A stretch of DNA of 64,000 nucleotides, from positions 36,632,950 through 36,696,949 of the forward strand of contig CM023454.1 of assembly GCA_013339765.2 (NCBI GenBank), read 5' to 3'. A model generated the notes under the pieces. The model was not told the origin of the DNA and made no database searches. It was given only the letters and a program-made list of their open reading frames with translations. Of this stretch, positions 47,447 to 58,029 are shown piece after piece; the stretch's first letter is position 1, and the number at the start of each line of letters is the position of its first letter. The position numbers were made by a program, and so were the translations under genes. Source of the DNA: Haemaphysalis longicornis. Lineage: Eukaryota > Arthropoda > Arachnida > Ixodida > Ixodidae.

Positions 47447-47833
47447 AAACCCCCACCCCCCACTTTCTGGGGAATTTATGTCAATGCAATTTTTTTTGCC
47501 TGTGCTTGGGGGGTGTAGCCAGCAGACTCCGACTTCTTGGGGTGAAGGGTTCATTTTTTTAATGCCGGGGCCGTGACTTGAGTGTCTACGACATGTCGAG
47601 AGTCGTCAACCAGCGTTGAAACCCTCTTAGGCTCCCTATGGCACCAAGACTGCCCGAACAGAGGCTCTGGCTATGCATCCAGCGAATCAGTATAGCAAAT
47701 GAGGGGATCGTAGAAATAACACAGAAATAAGGGTTGCCAATCAAGAAAACCTCGAAAAGCAAAGGGAGGATGTGGTAGGTCATAGAAGCAGATAAAGAAA
47801 TTTGGAAAGAAAGAAAAAAAGTGGAGAAAAAAT

Positions 47834-47910
47834 GCCCGCCAGTTGGGATCCGAACCCAGGACCTCCAGCAAAGCGGTGTTGTGCGATAACCACTATGCTA
47901 CAGGCCTTGC
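47834..47910 (-). ncRNA. tRNA-like module 2
   Basis: Minus strand: TGTAGCATAGTGGTTATCGC is a good D arm and A box, and GGGTTCGGATCCC a good B box. The anticodon stem is mispaired. Confidence 0.5.
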
Positions 47911-48284
47911 GATCCCCCCCCCCTAGGTAAGGTATTTATGTCAATGTAACTTTTTTCCTGTCCTTGGGGGTTGTAGCCGGCGCCACTCCGACTTCTCGGG
48001 GTGATGGGGACCTTCTTTTTATTCCCCCGGCCTTGACTCGAGTGTCTACGATATGTGGAGAGTGGTCAACCTGGTTGAAACCTTCTTAGGTTCCCTATTG
48101 CACCAAGACTGCCAGAACAGAGGCCCTCTCTATGCATGTAGCGCATCATAATAGAAAATGAGGGGCTCTTACTAATAACACAGAAATAATGGTGGGCAAT
48201 CAAGAAAATCTCGGAAAGCAAAGTGGGGGATACGGTAGGTCATACAAACAGATAAAGAATTTGGAAGGAATGTTGAGAAAAAAT

Positions 48285-48360
48285 GCCCGCCAGGTTGGAT
48301 CCGAACCCACGCCCTCAGAATTGAGGTCTGGTGCGATACCCACTCGCTACCTGCGGGGTC
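48285..48360 (-). ncRNA. tRNA-like module 3
   Basis: Minus strand: GTAGCGAGTGGGTATCGC, anticodon stem CCAGA/TCTGA with one mismatch, B box GGTTCGGATCC, T stem weakened. Confidence 0.45.
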
Positions 48361-48725
48361 GTTTTCCCCCAAACTTTCTGGGGTATTTATGTCACTGTAA
48401 TGTTTTTTCCTGTGCTTGGGGGTGGTTGCCAGCGCCACTCCGACTTATCAGTGTGAAGGGGACCTTTTTTTAATCCCCGGGCCGTGAATCAAGTGTCTAC
48501 GACATGTCGAGAGTGTTCAACCAGCGCTAAAACCCTCTTAAGCTCCCTATGGCACCAAGACTGACAGAACAGAGGCCCTCGCTATGCATGTAACGAATAG
48601 GATTAGAAAATGACCGGCTCGTAGAAATTACACACAAAAAGGGTTGGCAAACAAAAAAACCCCAGAAAGCAAAGGGGAGGATGTGGTAGGTCATTGAAAC
48701 AGATAAAAATTTCGAAAGAAAAAAT

Positions 48726-49220
48726 GTCCAAGCTAAGCAAGGTTCCTGCACAGGCCGCCCAGCATCAGCCAGTCGTCTAAGCGCCAAGTGTTCACGCTGA
48801 GCCAGCAGAGCCTTCAAGCCGGTCAGCTGTGCATTGTGGGAGTTGGCAATCGGCAGTGCCACCAGGTACCCACCTCTGTGCAGTACCCTCCGGTTCCCCC
48901 CTCAGTGCAGTGCCGAGCGTTCTGTGTAGCCTTTGTGTAGCATCGCAAGCGACACCACAACAACCTGTCACTTCTTCACCCTGTCAAGTACCCCCTCCCC
49001 GTCGGGAGCTACCCGCGGGGACAAGACGACCGCCTCAAAGATGTATGAATTATGTTTAGTTGACTCAGTGACATGTACGCATACACTTGTTGTAATAAAA
49101 TGTATATTTGGAGTGCATACTTTGTATTTTGAGTGTATGACTAGATGTAACTATTTCATGCTTATTGTAAAAAGATGAAATACCTCTCCACTAACACATA
49201 CTAACAGTTACTAATCGACT
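48726..49220. other. Region between satellite and LTR
   Basis: No recognised protein. AATAAAATG at 49095 could be a polyadenylation signal. The last 20 bp are a polypurine tract, so part of this may be the non-coding 3' end of an LTR element. Confidence 0.35.
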
Positions 49221-49415
49221 AAAAAAGAAGAGAGGGAATATGTTGTATATTCATATTGGTTCCGTGACACCATAGAGGATGGCGCTGTGATCTGTTGTTA
49301 TGTCGTGTATATATGTGTGCTGTCCAATAAACATTGGCAGTCGTCGGTAGCCCACGGCGGCATTCATGTGTGCCCGTTTCTTCATTCCGAGATAGCGGCC
49401 CACCGAGCCGCAACA
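49221..49415 (+). repeat. Polypurine tract and LTR
   Basis: AAAAAAGAAGAGAGGGAATA (49221-49240) directly precedes TGTTGTATATT and the segment ends CCGCAACA at 49415. So the ends are TGTTG/CAACA inverted and the length is 175 bp. Inside are a TATA-like GTGTATATATG (about 49302) and an AATAAA (49326), in the U3-R-U5 order. A polypurine tract on the left marks it as a plus-strand 3' LTR. The same side has no gag-pol, while integrase sequence follows on the right. Confidence 0.6.
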
Positions 49416-49449
49416 CCACAAATTAGGTGCTGGTTAAGAACATCACCAC

Positions 49450-50470
49450 ACAATGAGAACGAAGTGTTTAGTGATCGTCCCCACCGCCCTCCTTGACAAC
49501 ATTTTGGAAGCGTGCAACGGCGAACCAACGTCAGCGCACTTCGACAGAATGCACATGCTCAGGGAGACCAATATAAGATACAACTGACCACGCCTGGCAT
49601 CTGATGTTTCCTACTACGTCCAGAGCTGCCGCGAATTCCTGCAAGGAAAACTCCAACTACGAGGTCTGCCGCACAACTGGAGCTCATCCCCATGGCATCG
49701 CGGCCTTTCGAACAAATTAGATAGGACCTTCTAGTCCTATCCCCACGTTACAATCCAGAAACAAATGGATTGTCTTTGCTACAGACTGCAAGACCCGTAC
49801 TCAGAGACCTTTGCTCCTGCCAGGGGGACAGCTGAAAAAGTAGCAAACTATTTCATTCACCAAGTTGTGCAGCGGCAAGCAGCTCCTGAAGCTCTATTCA
49901 CGTACCGCGTAAAAGCGACCACTGCTCAGCTCATGCCAGGCGTCCTACACTACAGCAACTCGAACAACCTGAAGACCTTGGCGTTCCACCTAAAGACATG
50001 CGGGTTTACCAAGCGACAGAACAAGATAATCCCCGTAATGCTATATACGTCGACGTGGAACACAAAATCTGGGGAGAAGTCCTTCTGTACGCCGCGTTTG
50101 CGTACAACACAATTCATTTAACTGCGCAGAGCGTACAGCTAGAGCTCCTGTACGGCAGACGCCCGACTACGATGTCTGACGCCATGTTGCCGCACACAGA
50201 AGACGACGACCAAAGCGCCGACGTTCAAGGATATCTTCACCGTGGCTGCGGCCGCTTTTCTGATTTAGGCGAAAAGCAAAAACGCCCGTCTGTACGAGAT
50301 GTCTGCACACGTTAAAAATCCCCAGTTGGTCAAAATTAATTCGCAGCCCTCCACTACGGCGCGCATCATCGCCTGCGTTGCATCGGCGCATAAAATCCTA
50401 CAATCCATCAACCTACAAGGCGTATTTACAGAACAGAAGGCTCCGCGCAGATCAAGAACGTCAGAGCTTC
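49450..50470 (+). pseudogene. Gypsy integrase relic (element 3), SINE-disrupted
   Basis: Plus-strand blocks in order: CLVIVPTALLDNILEACNGE (49470-49520), HHCC zinc region with DVSYYVQSCRE, then NKWIVFATD and RYSETFA (about 49750-49810), FIHQVVQRQAAPEALFT and DVEHKIWGEVLLYAAFAYNT (50050-50110), LLYGRRPTTMSDAMLPH. The second catalytic aspartate block and the glutamate block are shifted out of frame. A SINE copy interrupts it at 50241, after DVQGYL. RT and earlier parts are absent. It is a different subfamily from the two complete gypsy elements. Confidence 0.75.
50241..50412 (+). mobile_element. 5'-truncated SINE nested in gypsy integrase
   Basis: Collinear with the SINE at 46691-46932 from CGGCCGCTTTTCTGATTTAGG through GCCCGTCTGTACGAGATGTC, CCCAGTTGGTC, CCCTCCACTACGGCGCGC and ends in a CATCAA-type tail. 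The tRNA head is missing. Its insertion postdates the gypsy copy. Confidence 0.75.
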
Positions 50471-52573
50471 CGCTACATCCTTTTCAATACATTTACACCT
50501 CAAAGTCGATCTGAGCGCTCCCAGCGTCTTGTTTTGGCTACAATGTAGCACATGTCTGAGCAGGCTAGGGACTGGCGTTCGTGCCTTCTTCCTCTGTGGC
50601 TGATGCACCATAAAAATACAGCTGTACTTTATATGGCTAATACGAAACAAAATAACGCGAACCTGCGACGTCGCAGTTTCTGGTTGCATGCGCCGGGCAA
50701 CTCTGGCTTTCACTGTAGGTGTCAGTTCGTTACAGATCTACCAAATCATCTCATGGGTGCTTTTTCGATCGCCGCATTGATAAGAAGTAGCTCTCACAAT
50801 TCTGTTTTCTGCTTCAATATCGCAGAAGTTGCGGTGCAAATATGACAGGGATGCAAAAATTAAACATAACACTGTCAATTCCTATTCATTTTTCGAGTAT
50901 TTCTGTTTTTAAAATAAATTTAACTTCATGATGCTTACTGAAAATATTTAAAAGTCTGTTTTCGTGTATGTTTGAAGTAACCTGCATTTGACTTGCAAAT
51001 CGTTGTTTCCCGGCAACAAGTGTATTTCTCGACGACGCAAAGCACCTTCTACTGCTCTGTGTTTGCAAATCGTTGTTTCCCGGCAACAAGTGTATTTATC
51101 GACGACGCAAAGCGCCTTCTACTGCTCTGTGTTGTCGCTCTTTTTTGTGCTCGGTGCAGAGTACAGAAAGGAAAAATACCAGGCCAGAATACAAGATACA
51201 AGAACAGGCTTTTGACGTACTTCCCCTGTAGGTCTTGAGAGGGGGAGCAAGCCCTCACCCACCGCGCGCACCCGCATGAAACACGACTTGCAAAACGAGG
51301 AGAGCGGCGGTGGGCAACAATAGGACTGGTCGTGAATGGGACCAGTTGTTGACCGAGCTATTCCTTTAATTGAAACAGAGTCCTTCAATGACTCTGATTG
51401 AACTGAGTGAACAAAAGGCAACTGAGGGGAATGTCGCCTTGCATGAGAAATGTTTCGCGTGGACTCGCAGTGGCCAAAACCACAACTGATGACACGATTG
51501 GCGCTGTAACTTATCCTCCTCAAACCGCTGGCCTGCCCATGTCCTGGGCTGGGCTGGGCTCATAACACCAAATAAACATGCGCGCATACACACTTACAAC
51601 CTTTGTCTCAGCACATCTCCGGCGTTAAAATGCAGTTAAGCACTGAAATAATCTTGCTGCGATTTTAAAAGCATTGGTGTAGCCAGAATTTAAATCGGGG
51701 GGGGGGGCAGGAGCAGGGAGGGGGGTTTGTTAGCCTCCCTTTGCGCACCCACGCGTAAAGCTAACCCCCTAACTACCTTTCTGTCTCTTCGGCAATGTGC
51801 CTGCTATGAACCGACAGTAGGTTTCATTCGCCTAGAGCGTCTTTTTTTCTCTATTTCAAGCCTGATTCGAGGTAGTTAGGTGCATATGTATACTCTTTGA
51901 ACCAATTTAACAATGTAACAAGCGGGGACCTTATTTCAGGTCTTAACGTATGTTACGCCAGGGCTCGCGAGTTAAAGAAGTGGAAGGGGTTCGGACACAA
52001 GAAGCGCGGCAGATTTACGCATTCGCAACAATTTCAAACAGCTGTCTCTCCCTGCACATTGACTAGAGCTTTGATCTTTCTAATGTCAGGGGTGCAAACA
52101 GACATCTGTCCTCGTTAATTGTCTAACCAGTCATCGACCAAGTCTTGTGATACTTTATCCAACCTAGTTTTCATGGCGCAACGCATGCTTTAGGAGCTGT
52201 GACGGGAGGTAACGGAGGTCGCGTGAAGGCTGCGGAATAGATAAAAAAAATGCTGATAGAGGCACGCGTCGATCGCGGAAAAGAAGATGAAAAGGTGGCC
52301 TCTTAGCTGTGTCAATCTTTGGTACAAAAAATATATACGTGACTGCGTGAACGAGCATGTGGCTTCCACCGGATTGTCTGCTTAAGACTGGTTATGTTAC
52401 TATTAGGAACTGTTGGCTCGAGCCGCCAGAGCTGCTGAAACGAGCTCAAAGTTGGCCGCAGAAGACACGCCAAAGATAGCATAATTGGTGACGACACGCC
52501 GACGCAGGAGATGCAAATTTCTACATATGTGAAATAAGAAAATAACCAGAAATATCCTCCCCCTTTATAATAT
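50470..52573. other. Spacer with a 70-bp duplication
   Basis: No gene recognised. Contains the tandem pair at 50993-51132 and homopolymer G runs at about 51697-51727. Short frames at 51119-51593 have no domain. Confidence 0.4.
50993..51132. repeat. 70-bp tandem duplication
   Basis: Two copies of a 70-bp unit starting TTGCAAATCGTTGTTTCCCG, differing at only about four positions, so the duplication is recent compared with other repeats here. Confidence 0.9.
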
Positions 52574-52770
52574 TGTCACGAGAGGGCCAGATGGTTGACA
52601 AACAGGAGACTAGTTTTAATTAGAATCGAGCCCACAGAAGGTAGCGAGCAAGCAGGCAAAGCGCCTTCTTCCTCTAGCCAAGTCACTGGCTCCGCCTAGT
52701 GGTCATAGTGTTTCCGAGTAGTGGGCGCATACCCTTGCGGGGATGATTACCGTTCATAGTGTCTGTGGCA
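52574..52770 (-). repeat. 3' LTR of gypsy element 2
   Basis: TGTCACGAGAGGG...GTGTCTGTGGCA, matching 58030-58225 over its full length, including CCCACAGAAGGTAGCGAGCA. Confidence 0.95.
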
Positions 52771-52786
52771 CTATCCCTCCCCTTCA
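52771..52786 (-). promoter_or_regulatory. Polypurine tract, gypsy element 2
   Basis: On the minus strand GAAGGGGAGGGATAG abuts the 3' LTR start TGCCACAGAC, the expected place for plus-strand cDNA priming. Confidence 0.85.
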
Positions 52787-53217
52787 AAAAGCATCGACTC
52801 GATGCGAAATAAAAGTGGAAACAATGAAAAGGAAGGCTCTAAACACAACACAATTGCTACTATAGTTCTGACAGTCCTTCACAGTCTTGGAGGCGTCTTT
52901 GGCACTCCTCCAGGAGTGAGATTGTAACTTCAGTAGCCGGAAGTTCATCAAGTTCATTGAACGGGCATCGGCGCTCACCGTGAGTGGTACAGCTTCATCC
53001 TGACCACATGAACAACTTCTGCAAAAGCCCTCAGTCGAAATCGAACAGTTCCTTCGGGAACTACCTGGTACGTTACCTCACTAAGTTGACGCACCACTTT
53101 GTAGGAGCTGAAATAGCGGCGCAAAAGTTTTCCAGATCTCCCTCGAAGCCGGACAGGGCTCCACACCAAAACCTGGTCTCCAGATGGGTAAACCACCTCT
53201 CTCTGCCTGTTGTAATA
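52787..53217 (-). pseudogene. Gypsy 2 integrase C-terminal region
   Basis: Minus-strand frame with DQVLVWSPVRLRGRSGKLLR, RRYFSSYKVVRQLSEVTYQV (the GPY/F-like module), then an RAFAEVVHVVRMKLY ending. A short acidic tail with LLEECQRRLQ follows in another frame up to the polypurine tract. It binds DNA non-specifically in family members. A frame change separates it from the core at 53218. Confidence 0.75.
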
Positions 53218-53910
53218 TCAGCGGGCGTCGATTTTTTGTTGGCTCTGTATTCTAAATCGCGCGAGATTGCGAACTGCTTCGGCGCGCATAGTGAATTCTT
53301 CGGCGCCTGAAGTGGGTGCTTCAGTACCACTGGGAAGATGCATCGAATCAAGCATTGTGGTGACCTCCCAACCATGAGCGAGACGAAAAGGAGTAAAGGC
53401 GGTTGTTTCCTGTGGAGCTGTGTTGTACGCGAATACAACGTAGGGTAGTACCTCATCCGAGGTCTTGTGGCCATCGTTAACATACATGGAAATCATTTCC
53501 GCGATGGTCTTATTGAGCCGCTTGGTCAGATCGTTTGTTGGCGGATGGTATGCAGTTGTGCGGCGATGGTCGGTGTACGCAAGTTTCATTAAAACTTCAG
53601 TAAGCGCTGATGTAAAGGCAGTTCCTCGGTCCGTAATGACGACTGCTGGGGCACCATGGCGGAGCAGGATACAGTGGAGGAAAAATATAGCAATTTCCGC
53701 TGATTTTCCTCGTGGTATTGCCTTTGATTCGCAGTACCATGTAAGATAGTCGGTAGCGACCACAATCCACTTGTTCCCAGCTGACAATAAAGGAAACGGG
53801 CCTAGTAAATCCATGCCAGTCTCTTGAACTGGCAGGTTCGGGGATCGATAGACTGTAAGACGCCGGCTGGCCGAGTTGATGGAGATTTGCGGCTTTGGCA
53901 ATCCCGGCAC
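53218..53910 (-). pseudogene. Gypsy 2 integrase core (catalytic Glu replaced by Lys)
   Basis: A 230-codon open frame spanning the core. First aspartate in ETGMDLLGPFP, second in VVITDRGTAFTS; the third motif reads AYHPPTNDLTKRLNKT, where family members have a glutamate in the position of this lysine (usually NGLTER). The catalytic triad is therefore broken by a single-codon change. Then VLPYVVFAYNTAPQETTAF and FRLAHGWEV follow normally. The zinc-binding part lies upstream in another frame (53597-54070). Confidence 0.85.
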
Positions 53911-54110
53911 GTTGTGACGTAGTGTTTGGTTTGATTGTCGAGGCTAACTTCGGCCAGTAGTACCTCTGGCGGATGCGCGCCATTGTGCGAGCGAAGCCTA
54001 AGAGCCTCGACGAGGGATCGTCGTGGCAAGCGTGTAAAACGTCGCCCCGCAGGCATGTCGGTACAACCAAAAGGTATTCAAATACTATAGGCTGAAACCC
54101 TTTTAAAAGA
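53802..54110 (-). pseudogene. Gypsy 2 integrase zinc-binding (HHCC) part
   Basis: Blocks VVPTCLRGDVLHACHDDPSS, ARTMARIRQRYYWPKLASTI and CRDCQSRK, the H-H-C-C zinc domain that precedes the core. The parts sit in two frames. The preceding linker from RNase H runs into it from about 54100. Confidence 0.75.
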
Positions 54111-55179
54111 GCACGCCATCCCGGAGAACGAAAGATGAAAGTGAGTGCTTAAAAAGTCGTGGGATAAGCGCGCTACGTCCATCGATATACTCAATGAGTG
54201 GCTGGAGCTCCGAGTCTTCTCCCTTTTGCTGGGCAAGATCTTGCCCGAGGAATGCCTTGTCCTCTTCCGAGTCGCCAGGACTACGCTCAAGGGGAGCTCG
54301 CAACAAGCAGTCGGCGCCGGTGTGCCGCTTCCCGGATATATACACGATGGTGACATCGAACTCCTGAAGCTTGAGGCTCCACCACGCAAGGCTTCCCGAC
54401 GGGTGCTTGAGACTTGGCAGCCACCAAAAGCAGTGATAGTCACTCACGACGCAAAATGGCCGGCCTTACAAGTAGGGTCTGAAGTTTTTAATCGCCCATA
54501 TTACCGCCAAGCACTCCTTTTCTGTCGTCGAGTAGTTTCTCTCCGCCCGTGACAGGGTGCGACTTGCGTAGGCAATCACTCGCTCAACTCCCTCTTGCCA
54601 CTGTGATAAAACGGCGCCGAGAACAATGTTGTTTGCATCTGTGTGCAGCTCGGTCTTGGCGTCTTCGTAAAAATGACCAAGTATAGACGTCGTTTGCAAG
54701 CGCCTCTTGAGCTCCTCGAAAGGTATGCACTGTTCTTCTCCCCAAACGAAAGGTACGTCGTCCCTTGTGAAGCGGTTTAGGGGCTCCGCCGTTTTTGAAA
54801 AGTCGGCCACAAATCGTCGATAATAAGCACAAATACACACGAGTTGGCAAATGGCACGTTTGTCAGTTGGCGTGTGGAACGAGCTTACCGCAGATGTCTT
54901 CTCGGGGTCTGGGCTGACGCCCTCAGAGTTCACCACATGTCCAAGAAACTTAAGTGTTTCGAAGGCAAAGTGGCACTTTTCTGGCTTGAGGGAGAGACCG
55001 GCTGCACGGATCGCATGAAATACTGCGCGGAGGCGTTCGAGATACTGATCAAACGTCAGCGAAAAGATGACTACATCATCTAAGTAAACGAGACAAGAGT
55101 GCCATTTGAGATCCGAGGGAACGCTGTCCATCATTCGCTGGAATGTGGCAGGCGCAGAGCAAAGTCTGAATGGCACCAC
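54103..55179 (-). pseudogene. Gypsy 2 RT C-terminal half and RNase H
   Basis: The 54466-55179 frame has VPFRLCSAPATFQRMMD, then HSCLVYLDDVVIFS with the catalytic YLDD intact, then LSLKPEKCHFAFETLKFLGH, the thumb, and RNase H blocks TELHTDANNIVLGAVLSQW, VIAYASRTLS and NYSTTEKECLAVIWAIKNFR. The RNase H end (SGKRHTGADCLLRAP) continues in the next frame at 54103-54447. Apart from the frame change near 54460, all key residues appear present. Confidence 0.9.
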
Positions 55180-55700
55180 TTTAAACTCGAATAATCCATC
55201 AGGGGTAATGAAGGCAGTCTTTTCACGGTCTCGTTAATAAACTTCAATCTGCCAGTATCCGCTACGCAGGTCGATGGAAGAAAAATATCTGGCATGGTGG
55301 AGTCGATAGTGGGAGTCATCGATACGTGGCAAGAGATATACATCCTTTTTCGTAATTTTGTGAAGTCTTCGGTAGTCGACGCAGAAGCGGAGGGTACCGT
55401 CTTTCTTAGCAACGAGAACGACAGGTGATGCCAACGGCCTTTCAGACGGCTGTATCACGTCATCCCGCAGCATCTCTTTGACCTGGCGTTGAATGGCCTC
55501 ACGTTCTTTTGACGAAACCCTGTACAGTTGTTGCCGAACAGGTCTTTCTCCTTCTCCAGTTATAATGCAGTGTTTAACTAGGCCAGTGCGCTTTACCTTG
55601 GTCGAGGAAGCAAAGCAGTCACTGAACGAGCTGAGAGCCTGGAGTAGGTGCTTTTGCTTTTGGGTTAGACTGGGGCTAATTTAAACAAGACTGGTAGGCT
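55180..55700 (-). pseudogene. Gypsy 2 RT N-terminal half
   Basis: The frame 55234-55473 has VIQPSERPLASPVVLVAKKD, GTLRFCVDYRRLHKITKKDV, LPRIDDSHYRLHHARYFSSI and DLRSGYWQI. Before it are GEGERPVRQQLYRVSSKERE-type residues. A frame change near 55200-55230 splits it from the palm. It belongs with the gene piece to the left. Confidence 0.85.
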
Positions 55701-55949
55701 CAACAGACGCTGTTACTGTAGAAATGTTCAGAGGTTCTCATGGATCTTGATCCAATGTATTCTGTACAGTAGCTATTTCATTGATGCCCGCTATTTCTGC
55801 GAGATAGGCCACAGCTGTGTCCTGGTTAAGATGCTGGTGTGCGGCACTGAAATTCGTTAGGAGAATGTCCGTGCAATAGTTCCAAATTTCAGCCACTCCC
55901 CGAGCCACGCTGATCTGTCGTTCCAACAGAAGGGGCACGTTAGCTTCGG

Positions 55950-56440
55950 CTATTCCGCACGTAAAGTCACTGTCGCACTTGACGGAAACAAACACACTTG
56001 CTCGGGAGGGGGGGCAGCATCAAGTGACCATCGCAAAGGCGTAATGCCATACAACGCGGCTCGGCTTTGGTTTGGACAGCTCGGTTGGTAGATAATGTGA
56101 CCAGGAGCTCTCGCAGGTCGATGATGGGCCCATACGCATAAAAAGATGAGTGGCTTTGAACACTCTTGCAGGACAAGGAAGCAGGCCGGGAAATACGCGT
56201 CTCGTATTCTAATTCTGGCCGTGCAAACTCCAAGTGGTGTAAGGAGGTGGCCGCCAGCCGAGCGAATCGCGGGGCCTCTCCATGGGGTTACCACCTTTCT
56301 TAACCGGCCAGCAAGCTGGCTGCTCATACAGAAAAGTCCGCTCCTGTGTCCACTAGAGCCGTCAAAGGGTAGTCGTCGGCTGAAATCAGAATTTCGGCGG
56401 ATACTACGCCATCGTTTTCATGGTGCGTTTCTGGGCTAGG
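55950..56440 (-). pseudogene. Gypsy 2 aspartic protease
   Basis: Minus strand reads ILISADDYPLTALVDTGADF then, after a one-base loss near 56325, MSSQLAGRLRKVVTPWRGPA and RSAGGHLLTPLGVCTARI. DTGA is the retropepsin active site. The frame shifts within it, so no working protease could be made. It lies between gag and RT as usual. Confidence 0.8.
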
Positions 56441-56442
56441 CG

Positions 56443-58005
56443 TCAATTCGTCTTTCGAGTCGCAGCAAAAGCGCGTTCGGGGTCGGGTCGTCGCGGTGGT
56501 GAGGCCGGGGTGTCGGGTTTTGCTTCGCCTCGTCGAGCCGGCGGAGGATGTTGCGAAGTGTGAGTGGTGGCAGCCCTACCCCCGGAGGACGCCATACTCA
56601 GTTCCCCGGTGGTGCTACGGGACCTTCCACCAGTCTCGGCGGTCGTCGTAGTCGAGAGTGGGCGTCGATGGGACACGAAGCGTTGCGGCGAAGGCAATCT
56701 CGACTGGCGTTGCTGCTGCGGCGGAGGGAGCAGATGAGAGGCTAGGTACTCCTGAATTTCACGAGGTCGTTCGCCGTAGCAGGGTCGAGGGGCATCAGGC
56801 GAAAACCCTCGCGTGCCCATTCTGTGGTACGGGCAGTAGCGCCGAACGTGGCCCGCTTCCCCGCAATGATAACAGAGGGGTCTATTGTCCGGAGTGCGCC
56901 ATATCCCCGCTTTTCTAGCAGGCTGGGCTGCATCAATCCCCGCAGAGCTGCTGGTGAACCGCTGCGCCCTGGGCGCAGTTGGAGGCTGATAATGTTGAGG
57001 CTCGTAGAGAAAAAGTCTGCACAGAGCGTCTGCGTACGCCATGACATGGGGTGCAGGCACATCGTAAGTTGTAGCATGGGTGCTCTGCGGCGGCGGTGTG
57101 GGCTGCAATGCCTCCCGCATCTCCTTGCAGACTACGTCGGAAAGGCAGGTCCCGCTTGGCTTACGACCAACGAGGTTGGCTTTCTGGAGCTCAAGTTCCT
57201 CGCGAACAATGGCTCTTATAAGCTGTCGCAGAGAAAAGTCATCTGTTTTCCCCGGTGCTAGAGCATGACAGCTCTGGGAATGAGATTGACGGCCGTACTG
57301 CATCCCACGTTGCTGCAGCGCATGTTCCATTGCTGCGGCCTCTTTAAGGAAGTCAGCAACACTACCCGGTGGGTTCCAAACAAGGCCTGTGAAGAGCTGC
57401 TCCTTTACTCCTGTCATTAAATGCTGCACCTTTTTCTCCTCGGGCATGTCGGGGTCGGCCCGCCTGAACAGTCGGTACATGTCTTCTACAAACATGGCCA
57501 CAGTCTCGTTCGGACCCAGGAAACGGGACTGAAAGCCGATCTCAGCCAGCTCCTTTCGTTCGCCGCAAGGGTATGTGGCAAAGAGCTGTCGCCGAAATTC
57601 TTGCCAAGTGTCCATGGTGGGTCATGGTTTTCAAACCAAGTCTGAGCGGAATTCTCCAGAGATGAATACACCATCCTGAGTTTTTGACGGTCATCTCATT
57701 CATTGAATGAGGCCACCCGTTTATGCTCTCAAGCCAATCGTCGACGTCCTCAAAGCTATCCCCGTGAAATGCTTTCGGGGTGCGAGGTGTATGCAGAACA
57801 AGCGGTTGAGCCACTCCTGCCATCTGGCTAGCTTGGCTCGTGGTAAAAGTCATGGCTGACCTCATGGCTGACCTGAAAGGTGTGGCGAGACGCCTAAACT
57901 CTTGTTCGAAGCCTTGCAGGCGTCGACTCGCCTTGTGAACTGGTGTTGTGTCCACTGCGCTGGGGCTTGAAGTAGGCGGGTCTTCGGCACCGAAGTACAT
58001 GGCTT
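56443..58005 (-). pseudogene. Gypsy 2 Gag with intact zinc knuckle
   Basis: Starts at the ATG near 58001 (MYFGAEDPPTSSPSAVDTTP) and runs with EFRRLATPFRSAMRS and TPKAFHGDSFEDVDDWLESI to a frame change near 57680. It continues as a 390-codon open frame (56443-57615) with WQEFRRQLFATYPCG, ETVAMFVEDMYRLFRRADPD and HLMTGVKEQLFTGLVW (capsid), then LCYHCGEAGHVRRYCPYH (a perfect CCHC knuckle), and a proline- and arginine-rich tail. This is the longest open frame in the window. Only the one frame break and a few changes separate it from a whole Gag. Confidence 0.9.
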
Positions 58006-58007
58006 GG

Positions 58008-58028
58008 ATACCCCGCACCCTTACCAAA
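58008..58028 (-). promoter_or_regulatory. Primer-binding site, gypsy element 2
   Basis: On the minus strand the 5' LTR ends CGTTACA and is followed after two bases by TTGGTAAGGGTGCGGGGTAT, starting with the TGG that pairs with tRNA CCA. The matching tRNA is not identified. Confidence 0.7.
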
Positions 58029-58029
58029 C

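Larger units (their letters stand above)
47267..48725 (-). repeat. ~460-bp tandem repeat with embedded tRNA-like module
   Basis: The anchor GGTTGGCAAT-type word occurs at 47267, 47732, 48191 and 48642, so units are 465, 459 and 451 bp, plus a partial fourth that ends near 48725. Each full unit holds, on the minus strand, a tRNA-like module (47370-47446, 47834-47910, 48285-48360), an upstream A-rich leader, and a conserved block with GTGTCTACGAYATGT and CTATGGCACCAAGACTG-type words. The modules keep the B box best. Units are clearly diverged, so the array is not recent. It may be a SINE-like unit that spread in tandem. Confidence 0.85.

Noticed and set aside
47370..48360. Cluster of three working tRNA genes
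   Set aside because: Acceptor stems do not pair, position 33 is C where readable, anticodon stems differ between units; they are modules of a tandem repeat.
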